Below, in pieces: positions 10,338 to 18,240 of a stretch of DNA of 64,000 nt. The stretch lies in the NCBI GenBank assembly GCA_019828565.1, contig JAHDYR010000062.1, forward strand, positions 1,426,001 to 1,490,000, given 5' to 3'. A model generated the notes under the pieces. That model was not told where the DNA came from, did no database searches, and saw nothing but the letters and a program-made list of their open reading frames with translations. Numbering within the stretch: the first letter of the stretch is position 1; the number at the start of each line of letters is the position of its first letter. The position numbers and the translations under genes are program-made. The DNA is from Carpediemonas membranifera (lineage: Eukaryota; Fornicata).

Positions 10338-11648
10338 TCACTTTCCCAACGACCAGTCCACCGTGCGGTACGGCTGCGCGCTGGCCTCATTCTTTCGCCG
10401 CATCAGCGACGCTCTTGGGGTCCTTCCCGACGTTGTCCGAATCACCGGCTTAGCCAACCTCTCCGTCTTGTCGGCCTTGGTCCGCGCCCGTCTGCATCGC
10501 CTGTACATCTCGACGAAAGAAGGGCTGGGTGCATCTTCTTGCTCGGGTCTGGCGGCTTTGATCCGTCTGATGTGACGGGAAAACGACGCGTTCTGACGCA
10601 GAGCAACCGTGTGGGCATCTGAAGGGGCTGGAGTGAACACACTCCGCCTGCGCTGAGTGGTCGGGTGAGGCGTCGCCTTGACCTTATCCTGCACCGGAGT
10701 CTGGGGTTTCCAGACTTCCGGAGTGGTGTTCTTCTGAGCCGCTCTCCGCCGCTCAGCAGACTGCGCCCTCTCTGCTGAGTCCGGCTCCATGTCTCGCTGC
10801 AGCATGGTGGTGACGGCTTTCTCGAGGTCCTCAATGACTGTCGACATCGGAGACTTCGGCGCCGCGGATTTCTCTCGAACAGCACCGAGGACCTCGTTGA
10901 TGACGTTATCCATCGATGAAATGATGGTTGGTAGCCCCTCTCCAGGGGAGTTTGGGGAGGCTTCCTCGTCGCTCAGCCGCAACATCCCGCTGTCCGGCGT
11001 TGGCACCCGCGAGAACTCGCCGCTATGGATGCTGGGCGAGTAGTGGCTGGCCGGCCGGGGCGTTGTGCGGCTCGGTGATATTGCGACGCTGCGGTTCATC
11101 GCAGACACGGCCAAGAGCGAGTTTGCCGAAGAAGGCGTCAACCCAGGAGATTGCTGCACCGGAGACACCTGTGAGACATGCTGCGGAGTGTTGGGTGAGT
11201 TTTCCAACGACTCGTCCGTGTCTTCGTCTCCCCGATCGGGGTATAGCAGAGTCATCAGCGGGGAATCAGGGCCTAGCGCGCTCAAGAGGAGGTCGAACTT
11301 AACAGCTTCCTGCAGTACCTCGTTCGGACTGGGCTTGTGCGGCGTCTTGCTTCTGGGTGAGGGGCTTAACTCGTCGTTTTGCCGCAAGTTGCTTGGATGG
11401 AGATGGCCAACCTCATGCGTTATCCACTTCTTGTACCGTCTGCTGAGTCTCGATAGATAGAAGTCGGGACTATCGACATTCTGCTCAGTAATAGCCGAGA
11501 GGCCTGCTTTGAGGTGCTGCATTCGTGGTTCAAGCCGTCGCGCAAGCTTAATGTGTTCATTCATCACAAATCGTGGAGAATCTATCGAATGCCGTCTCAT
11601 CTGTGCTCTATTTGGCCATGGAACCATCGTAGATCCCTCCATCGCCAT
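10338..11648 (-). CDS. Hypothetical disordered protein with short helical segments
   Basis: The 436 residues match no family I recognise. The N-terminal 70 residues (HIKLARRLEPRMQHLKAGLS, then FYLSRLSRRYKKWITHEVGH) look helical and basic. The middle is rich in Ser, Pro, Thr and acidic residues and probably disordered. A second short helical patch lies near residue 245 (MDNVINEVLGAVREK). The last 100 residues are strongly basic. This could be a cytoskeletal or nuclear scaffold. The start at 11648 has the leader GGACAAA; later ATGs at 11642 and 11627 are possible. Divergent from the lipase gene. Confidence 0.6.
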   Translation of the reverse strand: MAMEGSTMVPWPNRAQMRRHSIDSPRFVMNEHIKLARRLEPRMQHLKAGLSAITEQNVDSPDFYLSRLSRRYKKWITHEVGHLHPSNLRQNDELSPSPRSKTPHKPSPNEVLQEAVKFDLLLSALGPDSPLMTLLYPDRGDEDTDESLENSPNTPQHVSQVSPVQQSPGLTPSSANSLLAVSAMNRSVAISPSRTTPRPASHYSPSIHSGEFSRVPTPDSGMLRLSDEEASPNSPGEGLPTIISSMDNVINEVLGAVREKSAAPKSPMSTVIEDLEKAVTTMLQRDMEPDSAERAQSAERRRAAQKNTTPEVWKPQTPVQDKVKATPHPTTQRRRSVFTPAPSDAHTVALRQNASFSRHIRRIKAARPEQEDAPSPSFVEMYRRCRRARTKADKTERLAKPVIRTTSGRTPRASLMRRKNEASAQPYRTVDWSLGK

Positions 11649-11949
11649 TTTGTCCGAGAATTTTGTTGAATTTTGGCAAATGGTGGCTGGCGCAGACGGG
11701 TTGACTGCCGCGCCAGCATTGGGCTATGGAGCATGAGCATGCCATGCTCTGACTGCGATTTTCGCCGCCTGTCGCTGCGGTGCGTCATGCCAGGTTGGGT
11801 TATGGGTTGGGTGATTCCATCCTTAAGGACAGCCGCCCACTTGATCTATGGACGGCTATGGGGGATGCACTCTGACCGCACTGGCTCAGGCGATGCAGTC
11901 GGGTCGAGTTTGATACAACCGACAAACCACAACAACACGACGATAACCA
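11649..11949. promoter_or_regulatory. Divergent promoter region
   Basis: About 300 bases separate two genes transcribed away from each other, so both promoters must lie here. The side next to the lipase gene ends in an A/C-rich leader (AAACCACAACAACACGACG) directly before the ATG. No conserved box can be assigned by eye. Confidence 0.4.
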
Positions 11950-12807
11950 ATGACACAACCCGAGTTCACAAATGAGGACGGCAATAAGATCGAGTTACAC
12001 CGTATGGACCCTGAAAATGGCGAGGTCCGCGGGACAGCGCTCATCATTCACGGCCTTGGGGAGTATGCCGAGCGATACTCCCACATCGCCAAGTATTTCG
12101 CTGAAAAGTGCGGTCTTGCTTGCTGGTACTGCTCTCTCGAGGGTTATGGACTCTCTGACGGCAAAGCTGGCCTCGTGCGCAGCTTCGAAGAAGTCTACTA
12201 CCGCGACCTGCTCGCTATCTTCCGCATGGTCGAGGCAGCGTTCCCTGACGTACCCCGCTTCGTCATTGGCCATAGTATGGGCGGCCTTATCAGCCTCGAC
12301 TTCGCCCAACACCACCCCGAGGCCATCGCCAACGGCGGCGTTTATTGCTCGGGTCCCTGCCTCGCCCTGCACCCCAGCCAGCTCATGCCGGGACTCAACC
12401 TTATCCTCGCTGTCTGCAACAAGCTGGCGCCCACGCTGACCGTGAACAAGGTGAAGGGACCCCTCTGCTCCGAGCCGGCCAACCTCCATCCGGACACCGA
12501 CCCCGTCCAGCTGCGATACAACGTCCCCGCCCGCACAGCGTACAACTTGTCCCGCAAGTGCACTAGCTTCAGACAGCAGTGGATCGGTGGGCAGGTCGAG
12601 TTCCCCTTCTTCGTCACTGTCGGTGATGGTGATATCATGGTCGACCCGACTGCAGTCGAGCAGTTTTACACAGTCTCCAAGAGCAGCAACAAGAAGTTTG
12701 AACTGGTCCCGGGCCGCATGCATGAGCTGTGGCAGGAGGCCAATTGGGAGGAGACTGTAGCCAAGGGGGCCGAGTGGGTCAGCGCCATACTCGACGGAGC
12801 TCAGTAG
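11950..12807 (+). CDS. Alpha/beta hydrolase, monoglyceride-lipase-like
   Basis: This 285-residue protein has the serine aminopeptidase S33/Hydrolase_4 fold. It shows the oxyanion-hole motif HGLGEYAERY near residue 34, the nucleophile elbow GHSMGG with Ser109, an Asp in DGDIMVDP near residue 230, and the catalytic His258 in RMHEL. Length and motifs fit monoacylglycerol lipase, which splits monoglycerides to glycerol and fatty acid. Lysophospholipase or another esterase activity is possible in this family. There is no signal peptide, so it is probably cytosolic. Confidence 0.9.
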   Translation: MTQPEFTNEDGNKIELHRMDPENGEVRGTALIIHGLGEYAERYSHIAKYFAEKCGLACWYCSLEGYGLSDGKAGLVRSFEEVYYRDLLAIFRMVEAAFPDVPRFVIGHSMGGLISLDFAQHHPEAIANGGVYCSGPCLALHPSQLMPGLNLILAVCNKLAPTLTVNKVKGPLCSEPANLHPDTDPVQLRYNVPARTAYNLSRKCTSFRQQWIGGQVEFPFFVTVGDGDIMVDPTAVEQFYTVSKSSNKKFELVPGRMHELWQEANWEETVAKGAEWVSAILDGAQ

Positions 12808-12825
12808 ATTCGTTTAAAGGATAGC

Positions 12826-13077
12826 ATGGTGCGGGTGGGTGTCTGCTCGGCCTGACTGGGGGAGTGGCGGACATGGATCGGGACGATTGCACAGGCTTTC
12901 AACAACACCAGCCGCAACGTCTACACCATCCAGGCGGCACTGCTGTCCTTGTCTCACTGCGTGCTGATCCTGAAACTGGGGCTTACGACGAGGCGGCGGC
13001 GCAAGGAGGACCGGTTTGCCGGCAGGGCTGGTGCCATTGTCCTGCAGTCGAGCGAGGATGACGCCATCCGCGTGTAA
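12826..13077 (+). CDS. Tiny two-exon gene, unknown small protein (intron 12835-12894)
   Basis: From the ATG at 12826 the frame meets a TGA at 12853 and then stays open to 13077. Removing a 60-base GT-AG segment (GTGGGT...TTGCACAG, 12835-12894) joins a nine-base exon (Met-Val-Arg) in frame to a 60-residue coding-like exon. That exon has a Leu-rich helix (QAALLSLSHCVLILKL), an arginine cluster (TRRRRK) and an acidic end (SSEDDAIRV). The stop is followed by TAGTGATAAAT, the 3' signal common here. There is faint similarity to the start of ribosomal protein P0/MRT4, too weak to name it. It could instead be a gene relic with a nonsense codon. Confidence 0.45.
12835..12894 (+). other. Candidate intron, 60 nt
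   Basis: It begins GTGGGT and ends TTGCACAG. It contains an in-frame TGA that splicing would remove, and both flanks are in phase 0. Confidence 0.45.
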
Positions 13078-13097
13078 TAGTGATAAATTAGTATTTA

Positions 13098-16000
13098 TTA
13101 AGCCTGCGAGGCGCCCTCCTCAGTTGAACCCATGCCGTCAGCCTCAATGCCTTCAAGGATGACGCCAAGCATCATCACGCCGTCCTCCAGCGACCCAGCC
13201 AGCACGGCCTTGCTAAGCGAGCCCCATCCCGCCAGCACGTCCAGAAGGGCCGCAATCACACCAGACCATCGAGGGCAATCAAGGGCAGCGAGCGTGACAC
13301 TCGCCATGCCTGCCACGGCCAATGCCGCCTGGTCGCCCCGCTTAGACTCGAGCAACCCCCGCAGCGTCTCGAGCAGCACGACTACTGCAGTCAGCTGGGG
13401 CACGACGCCGCCAGTCACAGGCGAGGGCCGGGGGACGGGCGGAGATGCCTGAAGAGCGGGCGATGCCAGCTGGAAAGATAGATGGCAGGGGAAGCACACC
13501 TGCCCCATGTGTGAAAATCGGCTGACCGCGCTAGCAGAGGCCTGGATCGGAGTGCACGAATCGTCCGCATCCCAGTTACCGACCTCATCCTCCAGGTCGA
13601 CTGGCCTGCCCGTTGAGTCATTCAGAGTCGAATAACCCACCGAAACCATGGTCAGCTCAAACGGGGCGACCCCGCCGAGTCGAAGCAGGGCTGTGCCATG
13701 GACAACGGGCGAACAACCAGCACTGAGGCACGCCGCGACATCGCGTGCGAGGGCAACTGACTGGTGCGACATGGACTCGGGCGTGACTGTGACAGGACCC
13801 AGGTCGACCCTAGATACCCCAACCCCGCGGTCCTCGGCGATATCTATGAGTCGCTCAGCAATGATCTGGGCGATCTCGGCCTGGGAGCTGGTATGAACAT
13901 GGAACTCATGGAGATGGACCAGGCCTGGGAAGTGCGCTGGAGTGAAGACTTGGCCGGCCGACCGTAAGAAGGCGGGGAGGTCATTCTTCTGGGCCTTGGT
14001 CAGCTTTTTGTGGAATATCTCAAAAATATGCATGAGGTTGTATGATACGATCGGATCTAACTCAATTGCGGTGAAATTGCCTCTTTCATACCGAATCATG
14101 GCGTCTGGCATCCTATCGACCATTGACTTCATAAACGACGGGACCACAGGGAACTGAACGCCAGTCGGGTCCAGGGTCACAATGGCGTCGCCGTACTCCT
14201 CCTTGGAGTCGACTATGCTCCCGTGACAACCGGCGATGAACTCGTCAAGATCCGACTCGTTTCCAGTCATGGAATAGATGTCGACCGCCGAGATGGTCTT
14301 GGCCTTGCGGAACACAACTGACATCAGCTCGGCGGCCGGGGGAAAGGACTGCATGCGGGGCTGAGCGAGGGCGCGATACTGGTGGTCCATCGGGAGGTAC
14401 TGTGTGAATGACGCGTTCAGCGGACGGATCAGTCCGAGAGAGACGCGGTTCGAGTAGTGTAGTGCGATGTCAGAGAGGATACGACGGGCGTCAAGTGCCG
14501 TCTCGGGGCGGGAGGCCACGAAATCTGTCACAAAACGCCCAAGTTCGTAGTACTTGACATAATGCGCATAGTGCGCTGGCCTCAGTTTCCCTCGGTCCTC
14601 CGGCACCAGCGATCGCCCAGGCAGGCTCATGCTAGTGCCATCGAACATCCCCTGCAGCCTGGCCCTTGTGTCTGCCTGAGACTTGGGCACTAGCCCGCAG
14701 ACCCAGGACCGGACAGCACTCTGGTCGATCGGTTGACAGCGGCGGGTGTTGCGGATGACGGGACTGATAATCTGCACGAATTTGGTGAGTCCATCTGGGG
14801 TTGGTGTGGGAGCTCCCTGGACGAACCACTGGCGGGCGGAGTCGAGCAGCCGGCACTGCCACGTGCCGTCGCGCGGCTCCCACGCCGACACTGCTGCCTC
14901 GACTCGCCCAATCCAGCCAAAGAAGAACTTGCGCAACGCCACTACCCGACCGAACGAGGCAACCCCCTCTGCTAGGGCTGTCAACAGACCAACCGGCCCC
15001 GTGCCCAGCACCGCCAGCGGGCCTGCTGTGTTGGATCCCTGCAGCACGGCAGCCAGGGCGAGCATCTGCACAGCTCTTGTGTCTGCCACGGCGGGGTGGG
15101 TCTGGCCGGTGCCTATGGACCGCGGGGACCGGGCGGTGGCGGATGGGTCGGCCCTGGTCAGCTCTAGGACAGCATGGGCGATGATGCCGGTCACACCGTC
15201 GATAGCTCCCTTCAAATCTGCGAGTATCGGCGCTTGGGACGGGGCAGGCAGTTTAAGACAGATGGAGTCTGGTACCCCGCCCAGCGTCATGTCCGCCTGG
15301 CCGTAAACTGCGGCAAATATGCACGCTTCGAGCTCTGAAAACAAAACGGTGGATCCAACACTGTGTGGCACTGCTCCAACGACAAGGTCCTTGGCTTCAT
15401 GGGGGCAACGACTCAGCAGCGTGTAGTGCTTCGTGATGAGCAGTGGAATGAACTCGGAGAAAGTCGCTGCTCCACACAGGGAGGGTGGGAGGGAATCGGG
15501 GCGGGTCCAGACGAGCGCGGTCGACCAGATCGGGCAGTTGAAGTCGAGTAGGGAGTCGGAGATCGGCCGGAATATCTTGCCTGTGTCCCCAAGATCTGAT
15601 TCTGAGAATGTTCTTGATCCGACATGCAGGTTCAGGAACGAGGCGGGCGGGGCGTCATCGACCACAGCAGTCGCCAGGTTAGCTACGTCACGGACGAGGT
15701 TCTCCACGAATATGGGCCGCGTCTGCTCGTGACTGTTCCCGTGGATCATAAATATATGACCCAGGTCGAGTTGCGGCATGGTAGTGCGACCATCGGCGAC
15801 GAGAGAAAGCACCGTCGGCCCGAACAGGTACTGCGCAGCACCTATGCCTGCCCCAGTCTCACCGAATAGCCCGACGCGAAGCTCTGTGAGGACTTCTGCG
15901 TTCATCGAGGCGAGTTCGGCAGGATTAAGGGCAGCGATGACACCACCGAATCCGAAGATGGAAGCGTCGTCGCATGTGTGGGTGGCAATGCCTGTAGGAT

Positions 16001-16232
16001 TGAGACGGCACCGTTTGATTCCCTTAGATACCCGAATGTTGATCAATGATGATGCTTTCCGCTCTGATTCGGAGAATTTGCTCGCTTGGTAGTCTCTGAG
16101 CGCTGCTTGATAGATAGGATAGTATGGATTGGCAAGGAGGTCCTTTCCAGCGATGTTCTCAGTAATTTTCTCTTTAAAGTAGTCGATGAAAGACTCATTC
16201 ATCAGTTCGTTGGAAACAGCAAGTTGGCGCAT
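13098..16232 (-). CDS. Large unknown protein with a degenerate P-loop-like motif
   Basis: The frame is coding-like over more than 1,000 residues. Near residue 120 is VGLFGETGAGIGAA, which resembles a Walker A loop (GETGAGKS) with the Lys and Ser replaced by Ile and Gly. If it derives from a dynamin-like or other GTPase, it should not bind phosphate normally. The remainder mixes helices and strands with no domain I recognise. The frame extends upstream to 16454 into the RRM gene, but those residues are a shadow of its tail. The first ATG after the RRM stop is at 16232, used here. Coding-like sequence between 16232 and 16320 hints at a short upstream exon, for example an ATG near 16297 with an intron ending at the AG before 16258. 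Confidence 0.6.
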   Translation of the reverse strand: MRQLAVSNELMNESFIDYFKEKITENIAGKDLLANPYYPIYQAALRDYQASKFSESERKASSLINIRVSKGIKRCRLNPTGIATHTCDDASIFGFGGVIAALNPAELASMNAEVLTELRVGLFGETGAGIGAAQYLFGPTVLSLVADGRTTMPQLDLGHIFMIHGNSHEQTRPIFVENLVRDVANLATAVVDDAPPASFLNLHVGSRTFSESDLGDTGKIFRPISDSLLDFNCPIWSTALVWTRPDSLPPSLCGAATFSEFIPLLITKHYTLLSRCPHEAKDLVVGAVPHSVGSTVLFSELEACIFAAVYGQADMTLGGVPDSICLKLPAPSQAPILADLKGAIDGVTGIIAHAVLELTRADPSATARSPRSIGTGQTHPAVADTRAVQMLALAAVLQGSNTAGPLAVLGTGPVGLLTALAEGVASFGRVVALRKFFFGWIGRVEAAVSAWEPRDGTWQCRLLDSARQWFVQGAPTPTPDGLTKFVQIISPVIRNTRRCQPIDQSAVRSWVCGLVPKSQADTRARLQGMFDGTSMSLPGRSLVPEDRGKLRPAHYAHYVKYYELGRFVTDFVASRPETALDARRILSDIALHYSNRVSLGLIRPLNASFTQYLPMDHQYRALAQPRMQSFPPAAELMSVVFRKAKTISAVDIYSMTGNESDLDEFIAGCHGSIVDSKEEYGDAIVTLDPTGVQFPVVPSFMKSMVDRMPDAMIRYERGNFTAIELDPIVSYNLMHIFEIFHKKLTKAQKNDLPAFLRSAGQVFTPAHFPGLVHLHEFHVHTSSQAEIAQIIAERLIDIAEDRGVGVSRVDLGPVTVTPESMSHQSVALARDVAACLSAGCSPVVHGTALLRLGGVAPFELTMVSVGYSTLNDSTGRPVDLEDEVGNWDADDSCTPIQASASAVSRFSHMGQVCFPCHLSFQLASPALQASPPVPRPSPVTGGVVPQLTAVVVLLETLRGLLESKRGDQAALAVAGMASVTLAALDCPRWSGVIAALLDVLAGWGSLSKAVLAGSLEDGVMMLGVILEGIEADGMGSTEEGASQA

Positions 16233-16336
16233 AAACTGCTCGAAACAGGGCTTGGCTGACAGACTCTTGTAGCAAATGATAACTCCCAACAGTGCTTCGT
16301 CTACAGCGGCGCCATCCTTACTTCCAAGAAGCCTGC

Positions 16337-16753
16337 TCACTCTGACTCTGCCGGCTGGGGCTGCCGCTGGGGCTTCGCTGGAAGAATTCGAACACCGGCC
16401 ATGGCCTCGATGTCTCGCTTGTGCTCCTCTCGCTCCTCTTCGCCCATCTCCCACACAGCATGCTTGGTGGTGCCGTGGGCGAAGGATACCCGGATCGTCT
16501 GGCCGTAGAGCTCGTTATAGTTCATATTATCAAGGGCTTCACGGCAATCCATAGGGTCTACGTACTCCACGAAGGCGTAGCCTCTGATGACTGAGTAAAT
16601 AGGGAGAATTATGAACAAACGGCCAGTGGACTCGTCCACGGGGAGTTCAATCAGCGATATCGGGCCAAATGGAATAAACGCTTCACGCAATGCTTCTTCA
16701 GTGACTTCCTTCGCTATTCCGCCAACGTAGAGCCTGTTCTTCACCGCAGACAT
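16337..16753 (-). CDS. RRM RNA-binding protein, cyclophilin-E (PPIE) RRM-like, with one intron
   Basis: The gene has two exons (16621-16753 and 16337-16590) and encodes about 128 residues. The RRM runs from residue 6: RNP2 is RLYVGGIA and RNP1 is RGYAFVEY. The helix after RNP2 (EEALREAFIPFGPI) and the NMNYNELYGQTIRVSFA end match the RRM of PPIE-type proteins, but no cyclophilin domain follows. The tail is rich in Glu, Arg and Gln. The unspliced frame would insert a hydrophobic stretch (LFIILPIYSV) into the loop before RNP1, which argues for splicing of the 30-nt segment. A role in pre-mRNA processing is likely. Confidence 0.75.
   Translation of the reverse strand: MSAVKNRLYVGGIAKEVTEEALREAFIPFGPISLIELPVDESTGRLFIILPIYSVIRGYAFVEYVDPMDCREALDNMNYNELYGQTIRVSFAHGTTKHAVWEMGEEEREEHKRDIEAMAGVRILPAKPQRQPQPAESE
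16591..16620 (-). other. Candidate 30-nt intron in the RRM gene
   Basis: Read on the minus strand it starts GTTTGTT and ends TTTACTCAG. The donor equals that of the calponin intron (GTTTGTT). Its length is a multiple of three and it has no stop, so it is easily overlooked; removal restores a normal RRM loop. Confidence 0.55.
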
Positions 16754-16893
16754 GGTTCTTACGCAGTCACTCGACTCGGCGGGATTGGACACGTCGACCC
16801 CGGCGTTGAGACCAAAATGGCGATTGCAGCTACCATATACGCTACTTCATTCTTAAGCGCTGCCGCCTCTCCTTCCCACCCGTGTTCATATCC

Positions 16894-17001
16894 GAGGCCA
16901 ACCACCGCCGCGCTGCTGAGGCCCCCACGATGATGACTGATGTCGGCGTCCCGATCGAGCGGGAGGTGAGCCTGAAGCACGAGATCAACAAGATCGTCGA
17001 G
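16894..17001 (+). pseudogene. Copy of the 3' end of the calponin gene (gene fragment)
   Basis: About 105 bases match 53593-53697, the last third of calponin exon 2, with a single internal difference (ACC versus GCC). It would encode the AEAPTMMTDVGVPIEREV end of that protein. Outside the block, similarity stops sharply and no calponin domain precedes it. It is therefore a recent partial copy inserted between the RRM and uS3 genes, not a functional gene. Confidence 0.8.
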
Positions 17002-17078
17002 TACAAGGTGACTATCATCTTCCCGTCCATCAAGGCAGATGCTTTTATCGTGGCAACCATAGCAGCTCCTTGAAGTAT

Positions 17079-17720
17079 TTACTCCTCCTTGGGCTCAAGG
17101 ACAGTAACGAGATCGGGCTGGATGGCGTTCTTGTCGAAGCGAGAGGTGGGAAGGCAGATCTTGACCTGGATGCCGAGGACACCCTGGCGCATGTGGAGAG
17201 CGGTTGTGCAGGTGTCGACGTAGTCAATGCCGGGCTGGCCAGTGCGGAGGATGTAGCCATCGCGGTACTTCTGGGACTTAGCACGGGCAGCGCGCAACTT
17301 GCCGGAGACGACAATCTCCACACCCTTGGCGCCAGCCTCCATGGCGGAGCGCATGACGGAGTAGGCAGCACGGCGGACGGGGAGGCCCATCTCGAGTTTG
17401 AAGCGGAGAGACTCAGCCTGAGCGGAGGCAGAGAGGCCACGCTCCATAACGCGGTCGCAGAAAAGCTCAACAGCGCCATCCTTGAAGCCGTAGCGCTTCT
17501 GGATGAGGGAGGTGAGCTCACGGAGGCGGCGGTTGTTGGTGCCGAGAACCTCGCGGGTCTTGGTGGCACGGATCACGATATCGGTCTTCATGGGAGAGCG
17601 CTTGACCTCGCAGCCAGAGTAGCCCTCAGCGGCAAGCTCACGGCGAAGGAACTCGTTGAGCTCGGCGTAGAAAAGGCCGTCAGCGACAGCCTTGTGCTTC
17701 TTGCTGATCATCTGCACCAT
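17079..17720 (-). CDS. RPS3: 40S ribosomal protein S3 (uS3)
   Basis: This 213-residue protein has the eukaryotic uS3 order. The N-terminus is MISKKHKAVADGLFYAELNE, then the KH domain with GTNNRRLRELTSLIQKRY, and the C-terminal domain with RRAAYSVMRSAMEAGAKG and a GKLRAARAK motif. Its normal roles are at the mRNA entry of the small ribosomal subunit and in quality control. The start at 17720 (Met-Val-Gln-Met-Ile) matches known family N-termini; the frame extends 21 residues upstream but that part is not conserved in character. It ends in an acidic PKEE. Confidence 0.97.
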   Translation of the reverse strand: MVQMISKKHKAVADGLFYAELNEFLRRELAAEGYSGCEVKRSPMKTDIVIRATKTREVLGTNNRRLRELTSLIQKRYGFKDGAVELFCDRVMERGLSASAQAESLRFKLEMGLPVRRAAYSVMRSAMEAGAKGVEIVVSGKLRAARAKSQKYRDGYILRTGQPGIDYVDTCTTALHMRQGVLGIQVKICLPTSRFDKNAIQPDLVTVLEPKEE

Positions 17721-18240
17721 GATGACTGTGTAAGGAAAGGATATGCCCACTAGTGCATGTAATAAGCTCAAAAAGATGTTCAATAGAGCTCAACAGGACC
17801 TGTGAGACGTTGCACGAACGAGACTCGAATCGCTACCAATGGAGGTTAGAAAAAAGTCGGTAAAAATGGTTAAATCTTTTTCTGTGCCCATGCCGGAGCT
17901 CCATGGGCTGCCCTACCGGGCATAGACGTTACATTGGGATAAAAGTTGGGCCCGATCGTCATTTTCGAAATCACGGATTCATCGTCGAGGAAATCGGCAA
18001 ACCTACTTCAAAAATGGGACGGCTAGAACTCAAGGCAAGGGAAAATACCAGGAAAATTAACGGAAGCACACTGTTTAATGAACAATTATCTCCAATCTGA
18101 GATGAGGTTTGGCTGTGACAGCCTGCATATTCCCGAGATCTCGTTCAGCCAACTCACACATGTCGGTTGATAAAAACGCATGTGAATCCGTATCCAGGCC
18201 CTCTCACACGCGCTTGAACTGAGAGTAGCCTCCATATGAC
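17721..18240. other. Intergenic region between uS3 and POLA2
   Basis: The part next to uS3 (about 17840-17890) is A/T-rich, with A runs (AAAAAAGTCGG, TAAAAATGGTT), and probably contains the promoter of this highly expressed gene. A 65-codon frame at 17903-18100 on the plus strand starts with ATG, but its codons are far less GC-rich than neighbouring genes, so I do not call it. No tRNA-like structure was found. Confidence 0.4.

Noticed and set aside
16233-16454. N-terminal extension of the large protein into the RRM gene
   Set aside because: The first 40 residues are an out-of-frame reading of the RRM tail, though 16233-16320 may be part of a real exon.
17810-17840. GATTCGAGTC, a B-box-like string on the minus strand near the uS3 gene
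   Set aside because: The closing G-C pair and 5-bp T stem are missing.
17903-18100. 65-codon plus-strand ORF between uS3 and POLA2
   Set aside because: Codon composition unlike neighbouring genes and no recognisable product; kept only as a note.
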